Below, piece after piece: positions 43,414 to 52,773 of a stretch of DNA of 64,000 nucleotides. Origin of the DNA: an uncultured Lachnospiraceae bacterium (GTDB lineage Bacteria > Bacillota > Clostridia > Lachnospirales > Lachnospiraceae); assembly GCA_910584325.1 (NCBI GenBank), contig CAJTZH010000006.1, positions 1 through 64,000 of the forward strand, written 5' to 3'. A program made the position numbers and the translations under genes. The notes under the pieces are model-generated. The model was not told the DNA's origin and searched no databases. It was given only the letters and a program-made list of their open reading frames with translations. Every line of letters begins with the position of its first letter. The first letter of the stretch is position 1.

Positions 43414-44901
43414 TTATCTCTGCAATAATTGTAAGGCTGTTTCCGGTCTTGCGTTTGCCTGCGAAAGCATGGATGTTCCTGCCTGCGCCAGCACATTCTG
43501 CTGTGTATACTGCGTCATCTCCTCAGCCATATCCGTATCCATAATTCTTGAAATCGCTGCCGTCAGGTTCTCCTCGGATACTTCCAGATTTGAAGTCGTA
43601 TGTTCCAATCGATTCTGATATGCGCCAATCTTGGAACGGATTGACGATAATCTGGTAATTGCATCATCTACAGACTGAATCGCCTTTCCCGCATTGGCAT
43701 GTGTAAATACATTCAAGTTATCCAATCCCAACGACTCTACCGAAACTTCCGGTAAATTAACGGCAATAATCTGATTTTCGTTAGCGCCTACATGAACCCT
43801 CAAAACGCCCATATCAGTAACTTCCTGTTCCATCGAAACTGCCCCGCCGTTATCTGCAACAACATTTCCCGGCACTTTAACAATAAACGTTTTATCATTA
43901 TTATCGCGCACAGTAATTGTCTCACCATACGTCGACATCGTCGCAGAGTTCGCAAATCCCACTCTCTCTCCGTTTGCTTTTGTAAAATCTGCCTGTACGT
44001 CCTTTCCGGTCTCTGTCTGTTCTGTCTTCAGTCCCAATTTTGCTGCCAGGTCCGGATTGTCGCAGGTAATCTCCATCACCTCATTTGAACCGTATGTAGT
44101 CGTTAAGAATACAAACGCCGTTCCATTTCCAACCGCCACCGACTCATATCCTTCCGTGTCTCCGTACGTTGCCTTATCCAGCGTAGCCCCCGGTGTGATA
44201 TTTATCATGCTGCCGCCAGCCTGATACGTTCCGTAAGCAAGCTTTGTCGCTATCGTTCCCAGCGTATCACCCTCAAGAATATCTACCTTGAGTCCGTTAA
44301 TATTCACAGTGCCTTCCAGATTCTTTGTAATAACTTCATTGTTACCCATTGCGATAGCGCTGCCTTCTACAACAGCCTTTTCCGCATCCTGTGTAATCGT
44401 AATTCCATACACTCCGTCCGCAAATCCGTCAGTTACTTCCATCTGCTTTACGCCTTCAACATTGGAATATACTCTTCTCTCAAGATTCCCATTTAACAAA
44501 TTCTTTGTATTAAAATCCGTATCTGCGGAAATTCTGTCAATTTCCTTATTCAGAGAATCCATTTCCTCCTGAATCGCAGAACGCTCGTCAACTGAATTCA
44601 CATCATTTGCCGCCTGAACGGATAATTCTTTCATTCTCACAAGCATGGACTGAATTTCTTCCATAGCTCCTTCTGCCGTCTGTAAAACAGAAATGCCGTC
44701 CTGCGCGTTGGTATCTGCCTGCCCAAGTCCTCGAATCTGCGCGTGCATCTTCTGTGAAATAGCCAAACCTGCCGGGTTATCCTTGGAATGGTTAATTTTA
44801 TATCCTGACGACAATCTCTCTAACGAGAGCGATAAACGGTCCTCCGTTGTTGACAACTGTGCATTGGCAATAATTGCCGACATATTTGTATTAATTCTCA
44901 T
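43414..44901 (-). CDS. Flagellin
   Basis: A 495-residue flagellin. The N-terminal D0/D1 region (MRINTNMSAIIANAQL, SGYKINHSKDNPAGLAIS) and the C-terminal one (RSKIGAYQNRLEHT, ENLTAAISRIMDTDMA, ending LLQR) are well kept. The middle, about 140-390, is the variable surface domain and has beta-strand-rich sequence. A sigma-28-like promoter and a structured leader with CsrA-type GGA sites lie upstream. Followed by fliS. Confidence 0.95.
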   Translation of the reverse strand: MRINTNMSAIIANAQLSTTEDRLSLSLERLSSGYKINHSKDNPAGLAISQKMHAQIRGLGQADTNAQDGISVLQTAEGAMEEIQSMLVRMKELSVQAANDVNSVDERSAIQEEMDSLNKEIDRISADTDFNTKNLLNGNLERRVYSNVEGVKQMEVTDGFADGVYGITITQDAEKAVVEGSAIAMGNNEVITKNLEGTVNINGLKVDILEGDTLGTIATKLAYGTYQAGGSMINITPGATLDKATYGDTEGYESVAVGNGTAFVFLTTTYGSNEVMEITCDNPDLAAKLGLKTEQTETGKDVQADFTKANGERVGFANSATMSTYGETITVRDNNDKTFIVKVPGNVVADNGGAVSMEQEVTDMGVLRVHVGANENQIIAVNLPEVSVESLGLDNLNVFTHANAGKAIQSVDDAITRLSSIRSKIGAYQNRLEHTTSNLEVSEENLTAAISRIMDTDMAEEMTQYTQQNVLAQAGTSMLSQANARPETALQLLQR

Positions 44902-44910
44902 AAACTATCT

Positions 44911-44961
44911 ATCCTTTCAACGGCACTCCGTTGCACGTGTTTCTTTATCGACATCCATGTC
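44911..44961 (-). promoter_or_regulatory. Flagellin leader with CsrA-type sites
   Basis: On the minus strand, GACATGGATGTC (44961-44950) folds into a four-pair stem showing TGGA in the loop and agrees with the CsrA consensus ACARGGATGT in nine of ten positions. A second hairpin, CAACGG-AGTG-CCGTTG (44933-44918), holds another GGA. The Shine-Dalgarno AAAGGAT (44917-44911) carries a third. This layout, one upstream hairpin site and one over the ribosome site, matches the hag leader of Bacillus subtilis. Confidence 0.6.
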
Positions 44962-44988
44962 TTACTTGAATATTTACATCTGTTATAC

Positions 44989-45016
44989 TTATCGGTTCGT
45001 TTCTTTCGATTACTTA
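44989..45016 (-). promoter_or_regulatory. Sigma-28 (SigD)-like promoter of flagellin
   Basis: On the minus strand TAAG (45016-45013), a 16-base spacer and ACCGATAA (44996-44989), close to the sigma-28 consensus TAAA-15-GCCGATAA. It overlaps the stop codon of the DUF6240-type gene. Confidence 0.75.
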
Positions 45017-47989
45017 GCCTTTTATTGTAATTAGATTTGTCAAAATTTCCTTGGCCGTCCGATAAATTAATGAAGAAGGAACGCCCTCGCCCTTATCCGC
45101 CAGATGCACCTGCGGAACCTCGCTTCCCTGCCCCACAAGTATTTTTGCGTTCTTTATTCCCAGTCTTTCAAATCCGGCATAAATACTGTTTATTGCATCT
45201 TCTAACGCTTCGGACATTCCGTTATTTTCCGTAACAATATAACCGGTCGTTTTTTCCGCCGTCACGTGAAGCTGCGCGAACACATTTCCCAACGCTTCCG
45301 TGGAGAAATTCATCTCCATCTTTCCTTCGTTTTCCTGCGTCTTTATCATTTTCAGACGAATACTGCCAACGCCTTCTTCCGTGGCAAACGGAATAAAATA
45401 CTGCTGCCTTCTTCCCAATGCGCTCATAAATTCTACGGTTTTACCAAGATTTTTTAACCGGTTAATATCAAGATAGGTATCTTCTGTATTCGTTTTCATA
45501 ATACGTTTTGCCGCCTCTTTCACCTGCTCCTGAAGCTTGCTGTAATCTTCCTCTAACGCGTCGCCGTCCTCCAAATCATCCAACATTGCGGAAAGCGTTT
45601 CGTTGACCTTTTCGTCTTTTGTTGAGGATAACTCGTTAAATACCTTATTCCCCTGCATTAACTCTTTTGCCGCCATCACATTATAAAATGTCACCGGCAG
45701 CGCGTAATCCGTAATCATCCTCATAATATTTTCTTCAATATTCTGATACTCTGAAGCCTCCCTCACAAGTTCCGAGTAATACTGCTCTTTTACCTTCTCA
45801 TCTTCCACGCGGTATTTCTCCATCAGTTCCGCCATTCTTTCCAGACTGATTTCCTCAGGATTCCCTTCCTCCGACGCTTTTTTAAGTCCCTGCGGCGTAA
45901 CAGTTTTACCAAGCTGTGAAAAAAGATTCTCAAAATACTGAACATTTCCTTCAACTTCACTCATTCCCGCGTCGGTATCCAGCGTCACGTCCATATTATA
46001 CTTCTTACGGCTGTTCACCGCCATCACAAGATTTTTCAAATTAATGTCCGCATTCTGATTCATCAGCGCACCGACAGCTTTACCCGCATCCTTGCGAAAC
46101 ATATGGAACATTTTATAAATACCGATATACTGACTGCGTTCATTTGGCGTAATTTCTTCCGCATGCTCCAGCTTGTAAAGAAACTCACTGTATTTTACCG
46201 ATGCGTCCTGTTCCCCGTAATTTTCATTAATATATTTATTTAAATCGGCAATGTCCGTTTCCATCGGATTAATGCCTTCTTTAATCATATCATAAACAAC
46301 CTGCGGACTCATATTATCCATCAGATTATTCAACATACTGTCCAGATATTTTACCTGATTAATATTTTCCGTTGTCATCTCCATACTGTTATACGCGAGA
46401 ATACGGACTGCCCTGACATTTATCTCGTTATATTCCATATGGGTCTCGGCTAAAATACTTTCCGCGCTGTTATTGACCGCCGCCTTTACCGAATCCCCCA
46501 TATCGCTTCTTACTTTCGTCGACATGGTTTCATACGCCTGACCCGCTTCTTCATACTGCCGCTGCATATCATAAGAAATCTCGGATACAGATGTAATCGT
46601 CAGTTCGGTCTTTACGCTAATCATTGTACCGATTGCCGCACACGGCGCAAACCGTAACGCCATCAACGCATTATTGATATTTGCCACACTGTTTAAATCA
46701 GACTCTGAAACACTTCCTGCATCGGCTTTCGTAAGCTGCTCATTGATGAACTTCGTTTCTTCCTGCCTTAACAGTTCCACTAATGTATGCAAATCCTCAG
46801 AATAAATATCGATTCCCTGGCGCATAATGGACATCGTTGCACCTGCCGTCATCAGAAGCCTTGCCTCGAATAATGCCCGATAGCCGGAAATCACCCGCGC
46901 ATCATTCTGCGCTCCGCCCTCTGTCACGGTACTGCTGTTCATTGCAGCTTCAAGGCTGCTTATCGTAAGCGTCTGGCTGGATGAAACAACGCATACAACA
47001 CTCTCATATGTAGCAAAATGAACAATATTCATTGCTCTGGCAGCCTGTTTCCACTCATTATACTCATCCGCCAGATTCACGTCTGCCGCTTTGTTTCCCT
47101 CTGCCATAGATGTTACCGTGTCATCAATCACCTTATTTTCTTCATAAACAAATGACAAATTGTCCAGTTGATTTTTCAGCACAAGATTATCTTTCGTAAC
47201 CGGAAGCTCATTGGTTATCAGCCATTTTGCGTCTTCATAAACCTTTTCGGATTCATCAAGTCCTGCCTGCTCTATGATTTTTTTTACCTGCGGCCTCATC
47301 TGCTCCCACTGTTCTTGTGCCAGACCACCTTTATATCCGTTATTTACGGTGCTATGATTCGCTTTATATACATTCTCTATCGTCGGCTCCATCTGGTTTC
47401 CGATAAGATATGCTTTTGCTTCGTCACGAAGCGGCATCTGCTCTGCCACATCTTTCGCCATCTCCATAGCGCTTGTCACATCCGTCACGTTATCCTCCGT
47501 AACCGGCATATAATTATCGTCAAGCGCAGCCGCAACTTTCGCGGAAAGATTTCCTTCCGTATCAACGCTTTCTTTATCCGCATGCTCGAAAGCGCCGGAA
47601 AATTCCCGATAATTCTCGTTATAAGCCATGAGCATTAACTTAATGCGGTCAACAACCGTCACCAGTTCCTCATCATCAATATCATTGATATCAAAACCGT
47701 CCTCGTCAAGTTTCACTGCTTCCGCACCTGACAGCTTATTAAACAACGCCTTCAATCCTGCCTTCGCCGCCTGTGCGTCCGCCTTTAACTGTTCCTCAAC
47801 GGAACTGATACCTTCCGTTAACCCGCTCAATGTTTTATTAACGTCCGTCGACTGCATCGGAGAGCTTAAATTTGTAATAACCCTTTCAAATGCGTTTACG
47901 GTCTCCTTAGCCGCCGCGCCGGTCGGAAGCTTCGCCTGATTACTCACCGTCTGCGCGTTATATGTATTCTGAACCGAATTAATATTCAC
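45014..47989 (-). CDS. DUF6240-type large protein with FliK-like C-terminus
   Basis: A 991-residue soluble protein of helix-rich repeats, no signal peptide. I associate it with the DUF6240 family found beside flagellar genes in Lachnospiraceae. The N-terminal 60 residues are Asn/Thr/Ser-rich and unstructured, like flagellar export substrates. The last 110 residues (IRLKMIKTQENEGKMEMNFSTEALG..., then AINSIYAGFERLGIKNAKI) resemble the C-terminal hook-length domain of FliK in strand-helix order. The start is GTG 47989, eight bases after AAAGGGG. Upstream of flagellin on the same strand, though flagellin has its own promoter. Confidence 0.6.
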   Translation of the reverse strand: MNINSVQNTYNAQTVSNQAKLPTGAAAKETVNAFERVITNLSSPMQSTDVNKTLSGLTEGISSVEEQLKADAQAAKAGLKALFNKLSGAEAVKLDEDGFDINDIDDEELVTVVDRIKLMLMAYNENYREFSGAFEHADKESVDTEGNLSAKVAAALDDNYMPVTEDNVTDVTSAMEMAKDVAEQMPLRDEAKAYLIGNQMEPTIENVYKANHSTVNNGYKGGLAQEQWEQMRPQVKKIIEQAGLDESEKVYEDAKWLITNELPVTKDNLVLKNQLDNLSFVYEENKVIDDTVTSMAEGNKAADVNLADEYNEWKQAARAMNIVHFATYESVVCVVSSSQTLTISSLEAAMNSSTVTEGGAQNDARVISGYRALFEARLLMTAGATMSIMRQGIDIYSEDLHTLVELLRQEETKFINEQLTKADAGSVSESDLNSVANINNALMALRFAPCAAIGTMISVKTELTITSVSEISYDMQRQYEEAGQAYETMSTKVRSDMGDSVKAAVNNSAESILAETHMEYNEINVRAVRILAYNSMEMTTENINQVKYLDSMLNNLMDNMSPQVVYDMIKEGINPMETDIADLNKYINENYGEQDASVKYSEFLYKLEHAEEITPNERSQYIGIYKMFHMFRKDAGKAVGALMNQNADINLKNLVMAVNSRKKYNMDVTLDTDAGMSEVEGNVQYFENLFSQLGKTVTPQGLKKASEEGNPEEISLERMAELMEKYRVEDEKVKEQYYSELVREASEYQNIEENIMRMITDYALPVTFYNVMAAKELMQGNKVFNELSSTKDEKVNETLSAMLDDLEDGDALEEDYSKLQEQVKEAAKRIMKTNTEDTYLDINRLKNLGKTVEFMSALGRRQQYFIPFATEEGVGSIRLKMIKTQENEGKMEMNFSTEALGNVFAQLHVTAEKTTGYIVTENNGMSEALEDAINSIYAGFERLGIKNAKILVGQGSEVPQVHLADKGEGVPSSLIYRTAKEILTNLITIKG

Positions 47990-48021
47990 TCGTATTACCC
48001 CTTTCGTTTCCAGTCAAAATA

Positions 48022-48060
48022 AAAATACCTGTGCAGGTTTAAATCCTACACAAGTATTTT
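48022..48060 (-). terminator. Terminator after glgB
   Basis: On the minus strand AAAATACTTGTGTAGG pairs with CCTGCACAGGTATTTTT (one or two mismatches) around a short loop, followed by TTTTATTTTG. It separates glgB from the flagellar gene. Confidence 0.8.
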
Positions 48061-48076
48061 CGGCATAAACATACTT

Positions 48077-49993
48077 TTATATTATGGTCTTATTGATATT
48101 TTGTATTTTATGATTAAATTCATATATACGGACGCCATACGGAGCCATATTCACTTTCAAAGAATACTCGCAGCCGTTAAACGGCTTTTTAACAGAAGAA
48201 AGCTCTCCCTGCGCTTTTCCGTTTTCATCCATAATCAGTCTGTATTTCCCTCTGTCCGCCACGCCGACCGTATAATTTTTTCGCTCAACAGGCGTGAAAT
48301 TAATGACGAACAACAAACTCTTCTTTCCGGTTGGTGAAAATCTCATAAAGGAATAAATGCTGTTTTCGTTATCATTCGCATTACTCCACATAAAACCGTC
48401 CGGATTATAATCCGTCTCATAAAGCGCCGGATATTTCTGATATAAATGGAATAATCCTTTAATAAATTCCTGCAGTTTTTTATGCTGCGGTTCCGAAGCG
48501 ACATGCCAATCCAGAGCCCTCGCCTCGCTCCATTCCGTAGGCTGCCCGAATTCCTGCCCCATAAATAATAATTTCTTTCCCGGATGTCCGGTCATATAAG
48601 CGTACGCTGCTTTCAGATTTCTGAACTTGTCCTCATACTCTCCCGGCATTTTATTGAGCATGGAACATTTTAAATGAACCACCTCATCATGTGACAATAC
48701 AAGAATAAAACGCTCACTATACGCATACATCAGGCTGAACGTCATTTTGTGATGATTTCCCTTTCTAAACAACGGGTCGCACTTCATATATTCGAGAAAA
48801 TCATGCATCCATCCCATGTTCCACTTAAATGTAAATCCTAAACTGTCGTTCTCGCCCACCACGCCGCTGACTGCCGGCCACGCTGTCGACTCTTCCGCAA
48901 TGGTAATTGCCCTTGGAAATCTCTCATTGACAATCTTATTCATATGCCTTAAGAAATCCATCGCTTCCAGATTGCCGTTTCCACCGTATTTGTTTGCCAC
49001 CCACTGCCCGTCGTTTCTTCCGTAATCAAGATACAGCATAGATGCAACTGCATCTACCCGGAGTCCGTCGATATGGAACTTATCAATCCAGAACAGCGCA
49101 TTGGCAATCAGAAAATTTACGACTTCCGTCTTGCCGTAATCAAAAACCTTCGTTCCCCAGTCCGGGTGTTCGCCTTTCCTTGGGTCCGCGTATTCATATG
49201 CCGCCGTCCCGTCAAAATTGGCAAGACCATGCGCGTCTCTTGGGAAATGTGCAGGTACCCAGTCCAAAATCACGCCAATACCATTCTTATGCATATAATC
49301 CACAAAATACATAAAGTCCTTCGGCGTTCCGTATCTGGAGGTAGGCGCATAATAACCGGTTACCTGATACCCCCATGACGCGTCGTACGGGTATTCGGCA
49401 ATTCCCATCAGCTCAATATGCGTATAGCCCATATCCTTCACATAAGCCGCAAGTTCCGGCGCTATTTCTTTATAATTATAAAATCCGTCTTCCGTTCCGT
49501 CGTTTTTCTTTTTCCATGAGCCAAGCTGACATTCATAAATGGTCATTGCCTCCTTTAAATGGTCCGCTTTGCCCTTGGTCTCAATCCACTTCGCGTCCTC
49601 CCACTTATAATTGTCAAGAGACGTTACTTTAGACGCTGTTCCCGGTCTCATCTCCGCAGCGTTTGCATACGGGTCCGCTTTATAAAGCTTTTCTCCGTTC
49701 TGCGAGATAATTAAGTATTTGTATAACTGTCCTTCCTTCACTCCCGGAATAAATCTATCATAAATACCTCCATCCGAAATTCTGTGCATCGGGTATTCGT
49801 TTTCATTCCAGTTATTAAATTCACCGATTACATAAACCTCTTTTGCCCTCGGCGCCCATACAGAAAAATACACGCCCCTTTTTCCATCAAACGTTGTAGG
49901 ATGCGCGCCCATTTTATTATAAATTTCATAGTGGGTTCCCTGTCCAAATAGATACGCATCCAGTTCTGTTATAAATATTCGGTTACCTGCCAT
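48077..49993 (-). CDS. glgB: 1,4-alpha-glucan branching enzyme
   Basis: A 638-residue GH13 enzyme that makes alpha-1,6 branches in glycogen. An N-terminal CBM48 domain (VYFSVWAPRAKEVYVIGEFNNW) is followed by the catalytic barrel: DWVPAHFP, GLRVDAVASML with the nucleophile Asp (near residue 318), AEESTAWP with the acid Glu and LSHDEVVH with the third Asp. A C-terminal all-beta domain follows. Length is that of GlgB without the extra N1 domain. Stands alone; no other glg gene is in the window. Confidence 0.92.
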   Translation of the reverse strand: MAGNRIFITELDAYLFGQGTHYEIYNKMGAHPTTFDGKRGVYFSVWAPRAKEVYVIGEFNNWNENEYPMHRISDGGIYDRFIPGVKEGQLYKYLIISQNGEKLYKADPYANAAEMRPGTASKVTSLDNYKWEDAKWIETKGKADHLKEAMTIYECQLGSWKKKNDGTEDGFYNYKEIAPELAAYVKDMGYTHIELMGIAEYPYDASWGYQVTGYYAPTSRYGTPKDFMYFVDYMHKNGIGVILDWVPAHFPRDAHGLANFDGTAAYEYADPRKGEHPDWGTKVFDYGKTEVVNFLIANALFWIDKFHIDGLRVDAVASMLYLDYGRNDGQWVANKYGGNGNLEAMDFLRHMNKIVNERFPRAITIAEESTAWPAVSGVVGENDSLGFTFKWNMGWMHDFLEYMKCDPLFRKGNHHKMTFSLMYAYSERFILVLSHDEVVHLKCSMLNKMPGEYEDKFRNLKAAYAYMTGHPGKKLLFMGQEFGQPTEWSEARALDWHVASEPQHKKLQEFIKGLFHLYQKYPALYETDYNPDGFMWSNANDNENSIYSFMRFSPTGKKSLLFVINFTPVERKNYTVGVADRGKYRLIMDENGKAQGELSSVKKPFNGCEYSLKVNMAPYGVRIYEFNHKIQNINKTII

Positions 49994-50051
49994 ATAAACC
50001 CCATTTCTATATATCCTTTCCGTTCACCGGATATATGTATATTGATAACTT

Positions 50052-50080
50052 ATTGTATCATAAAAACAAAAAATTGACCA
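50052..50080 (-). promoter_or_regulatory. Promoter of glgB
   Basis: On the minus strand TGGTCA (50080-50075), a 17-base spacer and TACAAT (50057-50052) with an extended TG one base before the -10 box, 58 bases before the start codon. Confidence 0.55.
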
Positions 50081-50103
50081 CTAGTTTTGTAAACAAAATA
50101 TAT

Positions 50104-50132
50104 TTGACATTTATTCCCACGATATTTAAAAT
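50104..50132 (+). promoter_or_regulatory. Promoter of acyltransferase-MraY unit
   Basis: TTGACA (50104-50109), a 17-base spacer and TAAAAT (50127-50132), 29 bases before the start codon. Divergent from the glgB promoter. Confidence 0.7.
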
Positions 50133-50161
50133 AAACATATATTTTTGCTTAGGAGTAAACG

Positions 50162-51199
50162 ATGAACTCTACAAAACGACAAGTCTACTTAGATGTATTA
50201 AGAATTATCGCAATACTGTGTGTTCTCTTTAACCACAGTGGTGAAAGCGGCTATTTCATTTTTACTCTCACCGAAAAAATTCCTATTCAGATAATTTCTA
50301 TTTTTTTATCCTCAATAAGCAAAATGGGTGTTCCGCTGTTTTTTATGATTTCCGGCGCGCTCTTATTAAAAAAAGAAGAATCTTTCAAAGACCTTTATCT
50401 AAAACGGGTTCTTCGCTACATCATTATCATTTTTGTTTTTTGCGGACTTTATTATTTCTATCAATGCCGGCTGAATCATACGTCTTTCGATTTCAAGGAA
50501 ATGATACGGCAGACTACGACCGGACAGACACAGACTTCCTACTGGTTTTTATACAGCTATCTCGGTTTTTTGGTTTCTCTGCCTCTGCTGCGCAAAATTG
50601 CTGCCGCGTTTTCCGTAAGCGATTTTATCTACCTGATTTGTCTGTATGTCGCCGGCGTAGGTGTCTTCGGACTTTTGGCACGCACCTTTATCGGTCAGAT
50701 TGTAGTATACATCCCCTTTGCCGTAGATATTCTCGCTTATCCGCTGCTGGGATATTTTTTTGCCGAAGTTGTTCCCGCGCATGAACCGGATAAAAAGATT
50801 TTCCGGCTCATGATTTTACTGGCTCTTGCCGGACTGATCTTGAATATCGCCATAACAGAATACGACCATTATTTATTCAAGGGTTGGAATGAATCCGGTC
50901 TTTCTGCTTTTGTTATATTCCCGACAATCGCAACATTTTATATAACAAAATATTTTTTTGACCGCGTCACCGTCCCCGCCGTATTGCAGAAGATACTCTG
51001 CGCGTTAGGAAGTTGTACGTTTGGCGTGTATGTGCTGGAATGCTACATAAAGGCCTGCATCGGTCCTTATCTGCAGCGTCTGCTTGCTATTTTTCCGTAT
51101 ACTTTGGAAAATATGCTTTACATTTTCTTAATTATGCTGTCTGGCTGCGGTGTAACATATATTTTGAAAAAAATACCTTTTGTACAAAAATTATTTTAA
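50162..51199 (+). CDS. Acyltransferase family 3 membrane protein
   Basis: A 345-residue protein with about ten membrane helices, of the acyltransferase-3 (OafA/WecH-like) family. YLDVLRIIAILCVLFNHSG at the N-terminus holds the conserved Arg and the catalytic-region His, and GVPLFFMISGALL is the second family motif. There is no fused SGNH domain. It should move an acetyl or similar group onto a surface sugar. It is followed after 54 bases by the MraY-type gene with an own GGAGG site, and both probably share a promoter. Confidence 0.85.
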   Translation: MNSTKRQVYLDVLRIIAILCVLFNHSGESGYFIFTLTEKIPIQIISIFLSSISKMGVPLFFMISGALLLKKEESFKDLYLKRVLRYIIIIFVFCGLYYFYQCRLNHTSFDFKEMIRQTTTGQTQTSYWFLYSYLGFLVSLPLLRKIAAAFSVSDFIYLICLYVAGVGVFGLLARTFIGQIVVYIPFAVDILAYPLLGYFFAEVVPAHEPDKKIFRLMILLALAGLILNIAITEYDHYLFKGWNESGLSAFVIFPTIATFYITKYFFDRVTVPAVLQKILCALGSCTFGVYVLECYIKACIGPYLQRLLAIFPYTLENMLYIFLIMLSGCGVTYILKKIPFVQKLF

Positions 51200-51253
51200 G
51201 GTTGTATTTTATCAATCAATAATACATATAATTTACATGGAGGAACAACTATT

Positions 51254-52216
51254 ATGCTTTATAACTTCTTTTATCCGAATTACATAAAGGAATATACGTG
51301 TGTCAGCGTGCTTTTTTCGTTTATTGTTACCTGTATCGCAATCACGCTTTGTAAAGAAGCCCTGCCAAAAGACGGTGGACGAGCATTCGCCGTAAACGGA
51401 AAACTTTCTGCGGGGAAACCCCGCGGCGCCGGAATCATTTTTACACTGACGTTTATCCTTTCCGCCGTTTTATTTATCCCGTTAAAGTCAGAACTGACCA
51501 TATATCTTATCCTGACTCTGGCTGCCATGCTGAGCGGTTTTTTTGACGACAGCGCGCAGACGCCTTGGGGCGAATTAAAAAAGGGCGTAATTGATTTGGT
51601 CATTGCAATTATGGTTGCTGTAACATACCTTAATTTTAATTCTAATACAATTATGCTTCCCTTTATTGATGAAACAGTTACCATTCCTCCAATGTTCTTC
51701 GGATTTCTGGTCGTAATACTGATGTGGGCAAGTATCAATGTAACAAACTGTACCGACGGTGTAGACGGATTATGCGGGACACTTTCCTGCATCACGCTCG
51801 CGACAATCTTCGGATTATATTCCTACTATGACAGCGAACCGTTTATCCGCCATACCATCCTGCTTTTAATTGTTTCCATTTTAGGGTACTTATGGTTTAA
51901 CGCATCGCCGAGCAAGCTGCTGATGGGCGATGCCGGTTCCCGAGCAATCGGTCTGTTTATTGCAATCGCTGTTTTAAAGACAGGAAATCCTCTGTTTTAT
52001 ATTCCTGCCGCTATTGTAATTATTATCGACGGCGGTCTGGGACTTTTAAAAGTTTCCCTGCTCCGGTTCTTTAAAATCAGAATATTAAAGAATATACGAA
52101 CCCCGATTCATGACCATGTCCGCAAAAATAAAGGCTGGTCCGACACACAGGTTGTTCTCCGGTTTGCAATTATCCAGACGGTGATTTCCGCAAGTATTTT
52201 ATACGCCCTCCATTAA
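51254..52216 (+). CDS. MraY/WecA family phospho-sugar transferase
   Basis: A 320-residue polytopic transferase that joins a sugar phosphate to undecaprenyl phosphate. Family motifs: GKPRGAGI (in place of KPTMGG), GFFDD, NVTNCTDGVDGL, LMGDAGSRAIG (usually MGDTGSLALG) and IHDHVRKNKGWSD (where classic MraY has HHH). These variants recur in clostridial MraY-like proteins as far as I recall, so peptidoglycan lipid I synthesis is likely, but a WecA-type role in another glycan is possible, given the neighbouring acyltransferase. Confidence 0.8.
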   Translation: MLYNFFYPNYIKEYTCVSVLFSFIVTCIAITLCKEALPKDGGRAFAVNGKLSAGKPRGAGIIFTLTFILSAVLFIPLKSELTIYLILTLAAMLSGFFDDSAQTPWGELKKGVIDLVIAIMVAVTYLNFNSNTIMLPFIDETVTIPPMFFGFLVVILMWASINVTNCTDGVDGLCGTLSCITLATIFGLYSYYDSEPFIRHTILLLIVSILGYLWFNASPSKLLMGDAGSRAIGLFIAIAVLKTGNPLFYIPAAIVIIIDGGLGLLKVSLLRFFKIRILKNIRTPIHDHVRKNKGWSDTQVVLRFAIIQTVISASILYALH

Positions 52217-52230
52217 ATGAGCATAAAAAT

Positions 52231-52263
52231 AAAGAGGCTGGCCTAAATTGGCTGCCTCTTTTT
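52231..52263 (+). terminator. Terminator after the MraY-type gene
   Basis: AAAGAGGC and GCCTCTTT with further inner pairing around TAAATT, then TTTT. Between convergent MraY-type gene and queT; may serve both. Confidence 0.8.
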
Positions 52264-52268
52264 CTGTT

Positions 52269-52766
52269 TTATTCCCGTACAGTTCTGAATATAATATCTT
52301 TATACTTCTCCAATGCCAGCAACAGCAGCATTCCCAAGATTCCGCAGACAATAATCTCACCAACGCCTACGGTAAGCATCATATACGGAATTGCTTCCGG
52401 CGCCCCATATCCGAATTTCAACACGAATGGAACGATAATCGTATTCGCAAGAATCGGAGGAACTGCCGCAAACCACTTTAATCCGACTTTACCAAACCAA
52501 TACGTCCCTACCGCACCGATTAGTGTCGCGATACTTCCAAAAACGACATCCGCAAGAATCGCTCCGTGCAAAAAATTTGCAAGAAAACATCCCACAAACA
52601 AGCCTGGTATCGCCGCCGGTGTAAAAAACGGTAAAATTGTCAGTGCTTCCGCAATTCGAAACTGTATTGCCCCAAAGCTCCAGTAGTCGAATACAAACAC
52701 CAACACCACATAAATCGCGGCAATCATTGCCGCCTGCAACATGTACGTTACTTTTTTGTTTCTCAT
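52269..52766 (-). CDS. queT: QueT family transporter (ECF S component)
   Basis: A 165-residue protein with about five membrane helices. AAMIAAIYVVLVFVF at the start, FRIAEALTILPFF and AIPGLFVGCFLANFL are typical of QueT (COG4708), the substrate-binding part of an energy-coupling-factor transporter for queuosine precursors. The ECF ATPases are not in the window. The start follows a TAAGGAG site that is part of a structured leader, a candidate preQ1 riboswitch. Confidence 0.88.
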   Translation of the reverse strand: MRNKKVTYMLQAAMIAAIYVVLVFVFDYWSFGAIQFRIAEALTILPFFTPAAIPGLFVGCFLANFLHGAILADVVFGSIATLIGAVGTYWFGKVGLKWFAAVPPILANTIIVPFVLKFGYGAPEAIPYMMLTVGVGEIIVCGILGMLLLLALEKYKDIIFRTVRE

Positions 52767-52773
52767 ATTTAAT

